A stretch of DNA of 64,000 nucleotides, taken from Gemmatimonadota bacterium (GTDB taxonomy: Bacteria > Gemmatimonadota > Gemmatimonadetes > Longimicrobiales > Gaopeijiaceae). The stretch is taken from contig JAUIEJ010000005.1 in the NCBI GenBank assembly GCA_030428885.1, forward strand, positions 1 to 64,000. The letters run 5' to 3'. Positions within the stretch are counted from its first letter, which is position 1. The number at the start of each line of letters is the position of its first letter. The notes beneath the pieces are model-generated. The model searched no databases and was not told where the DNA came from. It saw only the letters and a program-made list of their open reading frames with translations. Below, one piece after another: positions 27,298 to 37,767 of the stretch. The translations under genes were made by a program, and so were the position numbers.

Positions 27298-29835
27298 ATG
27301 TCGTCCTCATCGTTTCGCCGCCGCATCGCCGTGGTCGCCGCCGTCCTGGCCCTCGGGGCCTGCGGCGACGACGGCACCAAGCCCCAACCCCTCACGCTCA
27401 CGCTGTCGTCGAGTTCGGTGACGGTGGAGGAACTCGAGACCGTCCAGTTGTCGGCCGATCTCGGCGGGCCCTCCGGGGCCACCGTATCGTGGACGTCGTC
27501 GAATGACGACGTGGCCACCGTGGACGCCCAGGGTCGGGTGACGGGCGTGGCCGCCGGGTCGGCCACGGTGACGGTCACGGCCGCCGTCGATGGGCAGTCG
27601 GCCCAGGGCAGCGCCGCGGTAAGCGTGACCCCCTTGCCGTTGGCCGTGGCCATCACGGGATTCGTCGACGGCGCGGGCCCCGTGCCGGCCGACAACCTGG
27701 GGCTCGGGGTCTCGGCCCAGGTGACGTACGACGTGCCGGCCAACTTCGAGGGATTCGTCGAGATCGTGGCCGGCGACGAGGTGCTGGGCCGGATCGACGT
27801 GCCCGGGGGCGCAGTGGGGGGGGCGTCGCTCGCCTCCGAGGTGGTGGTCACGGCGATCCGGGGAGGTCGGGCCGATGTGCCGATCAGTGTCGCCGCCGTC
27901 GGCGACGGAGCGATCCAGCCGCTGGTGGCCAACGACGTCGCGACCGCACTTCGGGCCCGCATCGGGGGCATGAACGGAGGCGCGGTGGAGAGCCCGACGA
28001 CGACCGGGGTCTTCCGGATCCCGCGCGGACTCGCCATCACCTCGGTCGAGGCGTCCCGCTCAGCCGTCGGTCCTGCGGGGAACACGTGGATCGGCGGACC
28101 GTCGCGCCTGGTCGTCCTCAACGGGCAGATCGTCGACTTCAGCGCGGTCCCCGCCGACCTCTCGGGCGAGGTGACCGTCACGGTCCTGAAGGACGCGGAG
28201 GCCACCATGCTGTACGGAGCCGCGGCCGCCAACGGCGCCGTGCAGATCACCCTCCTTGACGAGCTGAACGGGCAGGAGGGCCGGTTCACCTTCGGCCCGG
28301 AGGCGACGTGGGACGGTGACGACGGGACGATCCCCGTGCTGAACGCCACCGACCTGGGCTCGGCTCGTTTCGGCCTTTCGACGGGCTTCCGTTGGGACGC
28401 GGCCGCGTCTGCGTTCGCCGAGCCCGCATTCCCCGCCCAGGTCTGGTTCCAGCCCGGGGCCATCCTGCCGCAGCTGGAGGAGCGGTTCGGCTTCGGGGCG
28501 GAGAGCTTCGTGGACGGCGGCGTGGGAGGCGTCCAGCTCGAGTTGCGAGCGGGCACCACTCCGGATCTGGAGTTCGGCCCGATCCAGGAGTTCGACGACG
28601 TCTACCTCGCGTTCGCGGCGGGGTGGCTGCTGGGGGTCGACGTCACCGACGACCTCGACAACTTCAAGCGGTGGGTGTTCTCCAGTCAGGGGACTCCGGT
28701 CCAGATTGCCGTCGACCCGTTGGCCCCGTACGCCACCGTCTTCGCCACGGGGCCGAACTTCACGGCGCCCGGAGCGATCAATCCCCAGTCGCTCTTCTTT
28801 GGCTGGAGCGCCACCGACCCCGATCCCGGGTCGGGCATCGACCCGGACGGCTACCGCATCTCGTTCGAATGGTCGTCGCCGTCGGGGAGTGACTGCCTGA
28901 TCGGCTTCGGCACCGAGTGCGCCCCGGTGCAGGCTCCCCCGGGGGCGCAGGACGGATGGTCACCGGACGACGTACCGGGAATCAGCGCCGAGTTCCGCCT
29001 GGGGGTGGGCGCCAGCGATTTCGCCACGAACCTGGGCGATCTGACCTACGCCGACTGGGTGCTCGACGCGGTGCCCGTCCAGGGCACGGGGACGCCGGTG
29101 GTGGGCGCGCCCTCCGATGGTGACATGCCGATCTCCGGAGTCCTGCTGGTCGACGATCTGGAACTCTTGTTCACCGCCGTCGTCACCCAGTACTCCATGG
29201 GTGCCGACGTACCCATCTACCCCATGTACCTCGCCTCGCAGAAGGTGGGCACCCTCTTCGACGGCATTTTCCACACGACGGCCGAGATGGTGTACATGCC
29301 CCATCTGGTGAGTCTGGAGACCACCGATGCGACCTCCCACCAGCCCACCGGCACCATCTATCCCCTGTCGGCGGTGACGGTGGTGGGCGGCGACCATGCC
29401 GGCCACACGGCCACCGTGTCCACCACCGCGCCCGGTGTGACGCCTCGAGGCACGCCCTTCAGCATGGACCGCTTCGCCTTCCGCACGGGCCCGGGCACGA
29501 TCTGCAACCCGATCCCGTCCAACGGGGCGAACTGCAACGGCACCCCCACCTCCGTCGATGTCGTGGTGGAGGCCTTCACCTCGGGGCAGTTCGAAATCAC
29601 CGAGGTGATGCTGGTGGGCACGCAGTCCGACCCGGGCAATCCCATCGGCCTCGCGAACTGGACCGATCTCGTGGTCGTGGACCGGGGCAGCTTCCGGGAG
29701 GGCACGGCCACCTTCACCCTCGACGCGGCCGCCCTCCAACTGGCCGACGGATTCCTGGACTTCTGGGCCATCGGCAGGGACCCCGACGGCGGCGGGATCC
29801 TCGCCCAGAAAGTGCGCTACACCGTGGAGTTCTGA
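27298..29835 (+). CDS. Large lipoprotein with N-terminal BIG2-type Ig-like domain
   Basis: LGACGDDG lipobox; VQLSADLGGPSGATVSWTSSNDDVATVDAQGRVTGVAAGSATVTV. Confidence 0.82.
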   Translation: MSSSSFRRRIAVVAAVLALGACGDDGTKPQPLTLTLSSSSVTVEELETVQLSADLGGPSGATVSWTSSNDDVATVDAQGRVTGVAAGSATVTVTAAVDGQSAQGSAAVSVTPLPLAVAITGFVDGAGPVPADNLGLGVSAQVTYDVPANFEGFVEIVAGDEVLGRIDVPGGAVGGASLASEVVVTAIRGGRADVPISVAAVGDGAIQPLVANDVATALRARIGGMNGGAVESPTTTGVFRIPRGLAITSVEASRSAVGPAGNTWIGGPSRLVVLNGQIVDFSAVPADLSGEVTVTVLKDAEATMLYGAAAANGAVQITLLDELNGQEGRFTFGPEATWDGDDGTIPVLNATDLGSARFGLSTGFRWDAAASAFAEPAFPAQVWFQPGAILPQLEERFGFGAESFVDGGVGGVQLELRAGTTPDLEFGPIQEFDDVYLAFAAGWLLGVDVTDDLDNFKRWVFSSQGTPVQIAVDPLAPYATVFATGPNFTAPGAINPQSLFFGWSATDPDPGSGIDPDGYRISFEWSSPSGSDCLIGFGTECAPVQAPPGAQDGWSPDDVPGISAEFRLGVGASDFATNLGDLTYADWVLDAVPVQGTGTPVVGAPSDGDMPISGVLLVDDLELLFTAVVTQYSMGADVPIYPMYLASQKVGTLFDGIFHTTAEMVYMPHLVSLETTDATSHQPTGTIYPLSAVTVVGGDHAGHTATVSTTAPGVTPRGTPFSMDRFAFRTGPGTICNPIPSNGANCNGTPTSVDVVVEAFTSGQFEITEVMLVGTQSDPGNPIGLANWTDLVVVDRGSFREGTATFTLDAAALQLADGFLDFWAIGRDPDGGGILAQKVRYTVEF

Positions 29836-30602
29836 TCGCCCGGGGCGGGGCCGGGGGGCAACGTCCCTCCGGTCCCGCCGCCCTCGGCGGCCACCCGCAG
29901 TTGCTCTTCCAGCGAGTCCAGGAGCTGGCGCAAACGGCGGCCCCGCTTCCGAACCGCGGCGGTGAAGGCCGCCCGGGCGATGAGGTAGCTCCCGCCGATG
30001 ACCGCCGTGGGAAACACCACCGCCACGGCCGCCGACCCCAGGATGCCCGCCAGGGCGCCCCCCAGTCCCATCCCGACGCCGCCCCCCACGCCTCCCATGA
30101 TCCCGCCGAAGAGGGCGCCGGCCAGCCCACCGTAGCGCTCCTCGATGCGGATCAGGGTCTGTCCCGGTTGAACCGTGACGATGACCTGCAGCGTGCGGGG
30201 GTTCTGGGGGTTCTGGGAGTGCCAGGTCAGGGCCCGCCCCACCTGGCTCGCGTGGCCCGGGCTGTCGGCGGCGATCTGGATCGCCGGCACGAGTTGGGCG
30301 AACACCGATTCGGGCGCCTCGAAGGAGAGGGTACGCTCCAGGACCACCCGCGTCGGGGCGCCGGCCAGCTTCGGGCCCCATCCCTCCAGGGGACCGGTGT
30401 CGGTGTCCAGTTCCTCGGCGGCCCGGCGCAGGAGGCCGGGGTCGATGCCCGCCTCCAGGGCCACGTCTTCGAGCTCGGCCAGGGTCAGCCCCGAGGGATC
30501 GGGCGACGACGCCCGGGACTTCTGCAGCTCGGTGGCCCGCTTCAGGAGGCGGCTCACCTCGTCTTCGTTGTATCGCCGCGGACCCGCCGGCAGGTCGGTC
30601 AC
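29817..30602 (-). CDS. Conserved hypothetical protein with Gly-rich TM segment
   Basis: MTDLPAGPRRYNEDEVSRLLKRATELQ...; GGLAGALFGGIMGGVGGGVGMGLGGALAGILGSAAVAVVFP; 3' ends overlap with convergent gene. Confidence 0.7.
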   Translation of the reverse strand: MTDLPAGPRRYNEDEVSRLLKRATELQKSRASSPDPSGLTLAELEDVALEAGIDPGLLRRAAEELDTDTGPLEGWGPKLAGAPTRVVLERTLSFEAPESVFAQLVPAIQIAADSPGHASQVGRALTWHSQNPQNPRTLQVIVTVQPGQTLIRIEERYGGLAGALFGGIMGGVGGGVGMGLGGALAGILGSAAVAVVFPTAVIGGSYLIARAAFTAAVRKRGRRLRQLLDSLEEQLRVAAEGGGTGGTLPPGPAPGDQNSTV

Positions 30603-30612
30603 GGAGTCCCCC

Positions 30613-31107
30613 TCACCCCACGGTGGCCCAGCACTCGATCTCCACCCGCGCCCCCAGGGCGAGGCCGTCGGCCCCCAGGGCGCTCCGGGCCGGCTTCGGG
30701 CCCGGGAAGTACTCCACGTAGACCTCGTTCAGCGCGGGCCACTCGGCCATGTCGTCGACCATGGCCGTGCACTTCACCACCCGGTCCAGCGACGAGCCGT
30801 AGCGCTCCAGAACGGCCTTGATGTTCTCCATGGTCTGGCGCGTCTCGGCCTGGATTCCGCCCTCCACCAGGGTCGTGGTGCCCGGGAGAGTGCCGATCTG
30901 GCCCGAGAGGTAGAGCATGTCGCCCACCCGCACGGCCTCGCTGAAGGGGAGTCCCAGGGACTGCTGTTCGGGGGTGGCGAGGAACTCCACCTCCGGCGCG
31001 GCGTCTCCGGCCTGGGAGGCCGTCTCGGCGGGAGGCACCTCCACGGGTCGGCAGCCGACGACGGCCCACAGGGCGCCGGCCAGGGCGAGGGCACGGAAGC
31101 GGGGCAT
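30613..31107 (-). CDS. RidA-family lipoprotein
   Basis: LPFSEAVRVGDMLYLSGQIGTLPGTTTLVEGGIQAETRQTMENIKAVLERYGSSLDRVVKCTAMVDDMAEW; N-terminal lipobox VVGC. Confidence 0.85.
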   Translation of the reverse strand: MPRFRALALAGALWAVVGCRPVEVPPAETASQAGDAAPEVEFLATPEQQSLGLPFSEAVRVGDMLYLSGQIGTLPGTTTLVEGGIQAETRQTMENIKAVLERYGSSLDRVVKCTAMVDDMAEWPALNEVYVEYFPGPKPARSALGADGLALGARVEIECWATVG

Positions 31108-31220
31108 GGGTCTCTCCGGAGGGAGGGGGACGGGCGGGGCGACGACGGCCAACCTGCCACGTGCGGGCCGCCGCCGCATCCCCCCTGGATCGGTGGAGGG
31201 GGCCAGGCTAGCGTGCAGGC

Positions 31221-33422
31221 ATGCGCATCCGACCTCGCGTTCGGGCCGTCCTGACCTCGGCGGCGGTGGGCGCCGCCATGGCCGTCGCGGCGACGCCGGC
31301 CTCTTCCCAGGACAGGCCGCTCCGTGTCGGCCTCGCCCTGAGCGGCGGCAGCGCAAAGGGCCTGGCCCACGTGGGGGTGCTCCGGGTCCTGGAGCGCGAG
31401 GGGATCGCCGTGGACGTGGTGGCGGGCACGAGCATGGGGTCCATCGTGGGGGGGCTGTACGCCATGGGGGTGGGGGCCGACTCCCTCACCGCTCTCAGCA
31501 CGGGCCTCGATTGGGACGCCCTCTTCACCGACCGGGTCGAGCGCACCCGGCTCACGCCCGACCAACGCGCCTTCGACGCCCGCACGGTACTGTCGCTGCC
31601 CTTCGCCGACGGGCGGGTCCGGCTCCCGTCGGCGGCGGTGGAGGGCGCGGCCATCCAACGGCTCCTGGCCCGCCTCACCTGGCCCGCGGCGGCGGTACGC
31701 GACTTCCGGCGGTTGCCCCGGCCCTTCGCCGCCGTGGCCACCGATCTCGACACCGGCGAAGGGGTGTCGCTCACCACCGGGGTGTTGGCCGACGCCATGC
31801 GTGCCAGTCTGGCGATTCCCGGGGCCATCGAGCCCCTGCGCCTGGACGAGCGGATTCTGGTGGACGGCGGGTTGTCGCGAAATCTCCCGGCCCAGGACGC
31901 GCGGGCGCTGGGGGCCGATCTGGTCATCTGCAGCGACGTGTCCGAGCCCCTGGATCCCGCCGACGAGCTGGTGTCGTTCGTGGACGTGCTCATGCAGACC
32001 GTGGCGTGGAGCAGCTTCGCGTCCACCCTGGAGCAGCGGCAGCAGTGCGACGTGCTGATCCTCCCGGACATCGACGATCTCACGCCCCTCGATTTCGACG
32101 CCGCGTCGGAGTGGATCCGGCGGGGCGAGGCGGCGGCGGACGCCGTGGTGGCCGAGCTCCGGGCGGTGGGAGCGCGAGCCGGGGGACTCCGGGCCGGTCC
32201 CCGGGACCCCGGCGCCGTCTTCCCGGGGCGCCTGGCCGACTCGGTGCGCATCTCCACCCTGACCATCGAGGGGTCGGCGGGGCCGGCGGTCGTGGGCCTG
32301 GTGGAGCGGGCCCTGGGTGTGGACCGGGACGCCGTCGTGTCCCGGGAGCGATTGGACGGCGTCCTGGAAGACCTCTACGCCACCGGGCTCGTGGGGCCGG
32401 TGCGCTACCGCCTCGACACGGCCGGTGACTCTGTGGCTCTGGTGGTGCGCACCGAGGGCGCCAGTCGCGACCGGGTGGGATTGGGCTTCCGCTACGACGA
32501 TCGCCAGCGGGCGGCGCTCCTCTTCACGGCCACCTTGTACGATCGGGTCCAGTTCGGCTCGGCCACCCGCCTCGATGCCCGGCTGGGCGAGGAGCTCCAG
32601 TTCCGGGCGTCCTACCTCAGCGGGCGTGCCGTCACCGGGACGGTGAGCCTGGGGGGCGAGGTGGGGTGGAGCCAGTCGCCCCTGGACGTCTACGACGGGG
32701 GACTCCGGGTCGCCCGATCCGAGCTGGAGGTGGGTTCGGCCTCGGTGCTCGTGGGACTGGCCGCAGAGCGGGCGTCGCTTCTGGCGCTGGAGCTTCGAGG
32801 CGAGCGGGCGGTGGCGTCCACCGCAGTGGCCGTGACCGACACCGCCGAGTCGGTGTGGCTGGGTTCGGCGGCCCTGTGGTTCCTCCGGGAGAGCTTCGAC
32901 CGCACCGACTTCCCCCGGCGGGGCGGCCGACTCCTGGTGCGATCCGAACTCGGGGTGAGCACCGTGGCCGCGGGCGGGGCCTTCTCACACCACGTGCTCC
33001 AGTTGGACCGGCGGGTGGCGCTCCACTCCAGGGTGTCGCTGGTCCTGGGGGCCCATCTGGGGTACACGGCGGGGCGGGACGTCCCTCCGCACCGGCGCTT
33101 CCAACTGGGCGGCGACCATCCCTCGCCCATCTTCGGATCGACCCAACCCACCTTCGCCGGCGTCCCCGCCCAGTTCGACGCGGGTACGGCCGTCCACGTG
33201 TTCCGGGGCGGCGTCCAGCTCGAGCCCCTGGCCGACCGCTTCGTCCGGATCTGGGCCGATGCAGGCGAAGCTCGTGCCGGGTGGCGGGTGGTGCCCGACG
33301 ACTGGCACGTGGGGTGGGGCGTCGCCGTGGGTTCAGCCTCCATCGCCGGCCCCCTGAGCGTCACCGTCACCGGCGGCAACGGGGATCTCCAGTGGTCGTT
33401 CAACGTGGGCCGGCGGTTCTGA
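31221..33422 (+). CDS. Patatin-like phospholipase fused to a BamA/surface-antigen-type barrel (type Vd-like)
   Basis: LALSGGSAKGLAHVGVL, AGTSMGSIVGGLYA, LVDGGLSRNLPAQDAR; POTRA-like segment then C-terminal barrel ending SFNVGRRF. Confidence 0.88.
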   Translation: MRIRPRVRAVLTSAAVGAAMAVAATPASSQDRPLRVGLALSGGSAKGLAHVGVLRVLEREGIAVDVVAGTSMGSIVGGLYAMGVGADSLTALSTGLDWDALFTDRVERTRLTPDQRAFDARTVLSLPFADGRVRLPSAAVEGAAIQRLLARLTWPAAAVRDFRRLPRPFAAVATDLDTGEGVSLTTGVLADAMRASLAIPGAIEPLRLDERILVDGGLSRNLPAQDARALGADLVICSDVSEPLDPADELVSFVDVLMQTVAWSSFASTLEQRQQCDVLILPDIDDLTPLDFDAASEWIRRGEAAADAVVAELRAVGARAGGLRAGPRDPGAVFPGRLADSVRISTLTIEGSAGPAVVGLVERALGVDRDAVVSRERLDGVLEDLYATGLVGPVRYRLDTAGDSVALVVRTEGASRDRVGLGFRYDDRQRAALLFTATLYDRVQFGSATRLDARLGEELQFRASYLSGRAVTGTVSLGGEVGWSQSPLDVYDGGLRVARSELEVGSASVLVGLAAERASLLALELRGERAVASTAVAVTDTAESVWLGSAALWFLRESFDRTDFPRRGGRLLVRSELGVSTVAAGGAFSHHVLQLDRRVALHSRVSLVLGAHLGYTAGRDVPPHRRFQLGGDHPSPIFGSTQPTFAGVPAQFDAGTAVHVFRGGVQLEPLADRFVRIWADAGEARAGWRVVPDDWHVGWGVAVGSASIAGPLSVTVTGGNGDLQWSFNVGRRF

Positions 33423-34137
33423 CTCCTCCGGGCCCCAGGAGCTCGGTGGGGAACGCCGTCTCCTGCACCTCGCCGTCGACGAGGTCCACCCGGTACACGC
33501 CGGCCTCGGGGCGGGTGGCCACGAAACGCACCGCCTCGGTGCCCTCGAACACGATGCCCGCGTCGTTGTCGCAGGCCCACCCCGGGCCCAGCACCCCGGA
33601 CCGGATGAGGGCGTGGTAGGCCGGCCGTCGCTGCTCCTCGCCGTCGTAGTGGGGCGAGTGGCTCCCGGGCAGCAGCCCCAGGCCTTCCACCCGGGTGAGC
33701 ACTCGGGGCCGGGAGTCGGTGGTGCCCTCGTGGAACCAGCACAGGCCCCCGGCACTGGAGCCACCCAGCACGATGCCCCGACGCCACGCCTCCCGGAGCA
33801 CCTCGTCGATGCCCTGGGCCCGCCAGATGGCCTGCTGGTTCAGGGTGTTGCCGCCGCTGGCCACGATCCCGTCCATGGACAGCAGCACTTCGTCCCACGA
33901 CGCCTCCTGGGTGTAGCTGCTGATGAAGCTGATCTGGTGGTGGGGCTCCACGCCCAGGGGGGCGCAGTCGGCGTACCAGCGCACGATGGCCTGGGGATCG
34001 TCGCCCACGGCCGTGGGCAGGTAGCAGAGGCGGGGCCGATCCTTGCCGGTGAGTTCGGCCATGAGGCCGATGAAGGCGGTGCGGAATCCGCCTCCGGCGA
34101 TGAGGATCCGGGGGACCGGCGAATCGGAGGCGTCCAT
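33400..34137 (-). CDS. S51 family peptidase (peptidase E-like)
   Basis: LIAGGGFRTAFIGLMAELTGKDRPRLCYLPTA; VASGGNTLNQQAIWR; VLGGSSAGGLCWFHEG; LGLLPGSHSPHYDGE. Confidence 0.88.
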   Translation of the reverse strand: MDASDSPVPRILIAGGGFRTAFIGLMAELTGKDRPRLCYLPTAVGDDPQAIVRWYADCAPLGVEPHHQISFISSYTQEASWDEVLLSMDGIVASGGNTLNQQAIWRAQGIDEVLREAWRRGIVLGGSSAGGLCWFHEGTTDSRPRVLTRVEGLGLLPGSHSPHYDGEEQRRPAYHALIRSGVLGPGWACDNDAGIVFEGTEAVRFVATRPEAGVYRVDLVDGEVQETAFPTELLGPGGVRTAGPR

Positions 34138-34269
34138 GGAGCGTTCCAGGGTGGGCGGGACGGAGGCACGATCATGGCCCGGAACCGGCCCGGGGGCCAG
34201 CGCCCGGCCTTGAGACCGGTCCCCGGGAGAGCTACCGTTCCGGAGTCCCCCGTACACCCGGAGAAACCC

Positions 34270-34764
34270 ATGCGCCGCGCCGCGTTCGCCTCTCTTCTCG
34301 TCGTCGCTACCGCCGCCTGTGCCGATGCCGATGCGTCGGCCTTCGCCGGCGACCCCTACGGTGAGCCTCTGACCCTCACCGAGGTCACCCCCATCTCCAC
34401 CATCCTGGACGCCCCCGAGGAGTTCCTGGGCGAGCGGGTACTTGTGGAAGGCCAGGTCGTGGCCGTGTGCGAGGAGCGGGGCTGCTGGGTCGACATCGCC
34501 AGCGACCGCCAGTACGAGAAGATCCAGATCAAGGTCGACGACGGGGTCATCACCTTCCCCCTGAGCATGCGGGGCCGCCAGGCCCTGGTGGAAGGCACCG
34601 TCGAGAAGCTCGAACTCACCCACGAGCAGGCGCTGGCCGCCGCCGAGGAGCGGGCCAGGGAGCACGGCGAGACCTTCGATCCGTCGACGGTCACGGGTCC
34701 CGAGACGATCTACCGGATCCGGGGGATCGGCGCCCTCGTGCGGGATGCCGCCGCAACGCAGTAG
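34270..34764 (+). CDS. DUF4920-like secreted protein
   Basis: FLGERVLVEGQVVAVCEERGCWVDIASDRQYEKIQIKVDDGVITFPLSMRGRQALVEG. Confidence 0.75.
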   Translation: MRRAAFASLLVVATAACADADASAFAGDPYGEPLTLTEVTPISTILDAPEEFLGERVLVEGQVVAVCEERGCWVDIASDRQYEKIQIKVDDGVITFPLSMRGRQALVEGTVEKLELTHEQALAAAEERAREHGETFDPSTVTGPETIYRIRGIGALVRDAAATQ

Positions 34765-35341
34765 CGACGACCGCCCCCGGGCCGGGGTCCGGTGGCGAGG
34801 CTGGAATCGGGTTCTCCATCGCACCCTGGGCTATCTCTGCGCGGGGCTGACCATCGTCTACGCCGTGTCGGGGTTGGCGGTGAACCACATCGCCGACTGG
34901 AACCCCAACTACATCATCCGCACCGACACGGTGACCCTGGCGCCCGGGAGCGCCGAGCGGGCCACCTCTCCCGACTTCGCCGCCGAGGTGTTGTCGGCCT
35001 TCGATCTCGGGGGCCCGGTGGTGGGCATGTACCGTCCCGAGCCCGGGCGCCTGGACGTTTTTCTCGACGGTGGAGCCATCGAGGTCGACCTGGTGGCCGG
35101 TGAGGCGGTCTACGAGTCGGTGCGGGACCGTCCGGTTCTGCGGGCCTTCAACGCCCTGCACCTCAACGAGCCCAAGGGGGTGTGGACCCTGGCCGCCGAC
35201 CTCTTCGCCGTGGCCCTCCTCCTGCTGGCTCTGACCGGGCTGTTCATGGTGAAGGGGCGGAAGGGGGTGGGAGGACGGGGCGGGTGGTACGTGGCCGCCG
35301 GAGTCGTGCTGCCACTGGTCTACCTGCTGCTCCTGCGCTGA
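34745..35341 (+). CDS. PepSY-associated TM helix family membrane protein
   Basis: WNRVLHRTLGYLCAGLTIVYAVSGLAVNHIADWNPNY; LNALHLNEPKG-type block, C-terminal TM helices. Confidence 0.75.
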   Translation: MPPQRSSDDRPRAGVRWRGWNRVLHRTLGYLCAGLTIVYAVSGLAVNHIADWNPNYIIRTDTVTLAPGSAERATSPDFAAEVLSAFDLGGPVVGMYRPEPGRLDVFLDGGAIEVDLVAGEAVYESVRDRPVLRAFNALHLNEPKGVWTLAADLFAVALLLLALTGLFMVKGRKGVGGRGGWYVAAGVVLPLVYLLLLR

Positions 35342-35430
35342 CCCCGCCGGGGGTGCGGAGGCGACCTCCGGGTCGCACTATGGGGCGTCGCCCACCGTGT
35401 CCCCAGCGGTCCCCTGCAGGAGTCGGCTCC

Positions 35431-37767
35431 ATGTCCGTCACGATCCCGCCGGTCTCGTCCGGTCTCTCTCGTCGCCTCGGGTCCGTCCTTCGCGGGGGCG
35501 CGCCGCTCCTGGCGGCGGCCCTGGTCCTGATTCCCGGCGCCGGGGCGGCCCAGCCGTCCGATGGGCTCCGGCCCATGACCTTCCTGGACATGCAGGAGTT
35601 CAACGGCCCGGGCTCCTGGACGCCGAGCCCAGACGGCACGTGGATGCTCTACACCGTGCGGGACCCCGACTGGCAGGAGGACCGGTCCCAGACCGACCTC
35701 TACCTGGTGTCGGTGGACCGGGGGCTGGACTCCACCCGCCGACTCACCTTCACCGCCGAAGCCGACGAGGGCAGCCCGGCGTGGGCCCCCGACGGAAGTT
35801 GGTTCGTGTTCACCTCGAACCGGGACGACGGCGCCGACGGGGACGGCCGTCAGCTCTACGCCATGCGCCTCGACGGGGGAGAGGCCCGGCGCATCACCGA
35901 CCTGGCCCACGGCGTCCAGGGCTTCGAGTTCAGCCCCGACGGCAGCCGCCTGGTGATCCGCAGCGGCGACGACGACATGCAGCAGCTCCACGCCCTGGAC
36001 GTGGCGGCCCTGGCCCGGGGCGTCCAGGACGGCAGCTCGCTGGAGTCCGTGACCCCCGCGGCCCTCACCGACGAACCGGCGGGAATCGACGCCTGGGAAT
36101 TCTCCCCCGACGGCACCCACATCTGGTTCACTCGCGCCGAGGAAATGCAGGCCGACGAGAAGGCGCGCCGGAAGGCCGGCTTCACGGTGGACATCCAGAA
36201 CGCCGTCACCCCCCTCTCCAACCTTCACGAGCTGACCCTGGCCACGGGAGCGGTGCGGGCCCTCACCTCGGATCCGGAGGTGAGCGTCGACAACTTCGAG
36301 CCCTCGCCCGACGGTCGCTGGATCGCCTTCCAGGGGGGCTCGACCGAGCGCTACGAGCGCAACATCACGGGGGCGGGGCTCTACCGCGACGTGTTCCTGA
36401 TGGAGGTGGCCACGGGCCAGGTGGAGCGTATCACCGACAATCACGAGGTGGGGGAGGGGGGGCTGAGCTTCTCTCCCGACAGCCGGTGGCTGGCCTTCTC
36501 GGCGCCGGACGACATGACCGGCTACAGCATGACGGAGAACCGGGTCTACCTCCGGGCTGTGGACGATCGCGGTGGCGCGCTCCGGAAGCTCGGGGGCGAC
36601 TTCGACGGATCGGTCTCGGTGGGCTTCTGGTCCGACGACGCCTCCACCATCTGGTTCAACACCGGGGTGAAGGTCACGACCCAGCTCCACGCCCTGGACG
36701 TGGCCACCGGCGCCGTGCGGCAGGTCACCGACGAGCGGGCCGCCCTGGGCGTCTCCCGGGACGACGACTCGGGCCTCCTCCTGGTGAGCTACCAGGATCC
36801 CACGACCCCGGCCACGGTCTTCGTGGCGCCGTCGTTGGAGCGGGTGGCCGACCGCGCCTCGTGGGTCCAACTGGTGGACGCCAACCCCCAGGTCCGTTCC
36901 ATGGCCCTGGGAAGGGAAGTCGAGGTGGAGTGGACGTCCACCGACGGCAAGCGGGTGGGGGGCGTGCTGGTCTACCCCGTGGGCTACGAGGAGGGCACGC
37001 GCTACCCCCTCATCGTGGCCATCCACGGTGGGCCGGCCTCGGCCGACGTGCTCCGCTTCAACGGCGGGTACGGCGCCCAGGTGTACGCCGGCGCGGGGTA
37101 CGCCGTGCTCAAGCCCAACTATCGGGGGTCCCGGAACTACGGCAACGCCCACCGCACCGACATCGTGGGCGACTACTTCACCCTGGGCTACGACGACATC
37201 ATGACCGGGGTGGATCACCTCATCGACGAGGGAATCGTCGACCCCGACCGCATGGGGGTGCTGGGGTGGAGCGCCGGGGGCCACTGGTCGAACTGGATCC
37301 TGACCCAGACCGATCGCTTCAAGGCCATCAGCTCCGGCGCCGGCACCATGAACTGGATCAGCATGTACGCCCAGAGCGACGTGCAGCGGAATCGCCAGTT
37401 CTACGTGGGCGACGGATTCCTCTACGAGGACTTCGACACCTACTGGGACCAGTCCCCGCTGAAGTACATCACGAACGCCTCCACCCCCACCATGATCCAC
37501 GTGGTGGAGGGCGACCCCCGGGTCCCGAGTCCCCAGTCCAAGGAACTGTACATGGCCCTCAAGAAGCTCGGGGTGCCCACGGAGTTGTTCCTCTATCCGG
37601 GGCGGAGCCACGGCATTCCCGACGCCCGCAACCGCCTGGTGAAATCGGTGAGCGAGATGGCGTGGATGGATCACTACGTGCGGGGCATGGGCCCCACCTT
37701 CGACTGGGAGATGGTGCTGAAGACGCTGGAAGAGGCCGAGACCCCCGAGCCCAGGGTGATCTCGTGA
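35431..37767 (+). CDS. S9 family prolyl oligopeptidase-type peptidase, secreted
   Basis: TolB/DPP-type propeller; GVLGWSAGGHWSNWI nucleophile motif; VVEGDPRVPSPQSKELYMAL; YPGRSHGIPD. Confidence 0.93.
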   Translation: MSVTIPPVSSGLSRRLGSVLRGGAPLLAAALVLIPGAGAAQPSDGLRPMTFLDMQEFNGPGSWTPSPDGTWMLYTVRDPDWQEDRSQTDLYLVSVDRGLDSTRRLTFTAEADEGSPAWAPDGSWFVFTSNRDDGADGDGRQLYAMRLDGGEARRITDLAHGVQGFEFSPDGSRLVIRSGDDDMQQLHALDVAALARGVQDGSSLESVTPAALTDEPAGIDAWEFSPDGTHIWFTRAEEMQADEKARRKAGFTVDIQNAVTPLSNLHELTLATGAVRALTSDPEVSVDNFEPSPDGRWIAFQGGSTERYERNITGAGLYRDVFLMEVATGQVERITDNHEVGEGGLSFSPDSRWLAFSAPDDMTGYSMTENRVYLRAVDDRGGALRKLGGDFDGSVSVGFWSDDASTIWFNTGVKVTTQLHALDVATGAVRQVTDERAALGVSRDDDSGLLLVSYQDPTTPATVFVAPSLERVADRASWVQLVDANPQVRSMALGREVEVEWTSTDGKRVGGVLVYPVGYEEGTRYPLIVAIHGGPASADVLRFNGGYGAQVYAGAGYAVLKPNYRGSRNYGNAHRTDIVGDYFTLGYDDIMTGVDHLIDEGIVDPDRMGVLGWSAGGHWSNWILTQTDRFKAISSGAGTMNWISMYAQSDVQRNRQFYVGDGFLYEDFDTYWDQSPLKYITNASTPTMIHVVEGDPRVPSPQSKELYMALKKLGVPTELFLYPGRSHGIPDARNRLVKSVSEMAWMDHYVRGMGPTFDWEMVLKTLEEAETPEPRVIS

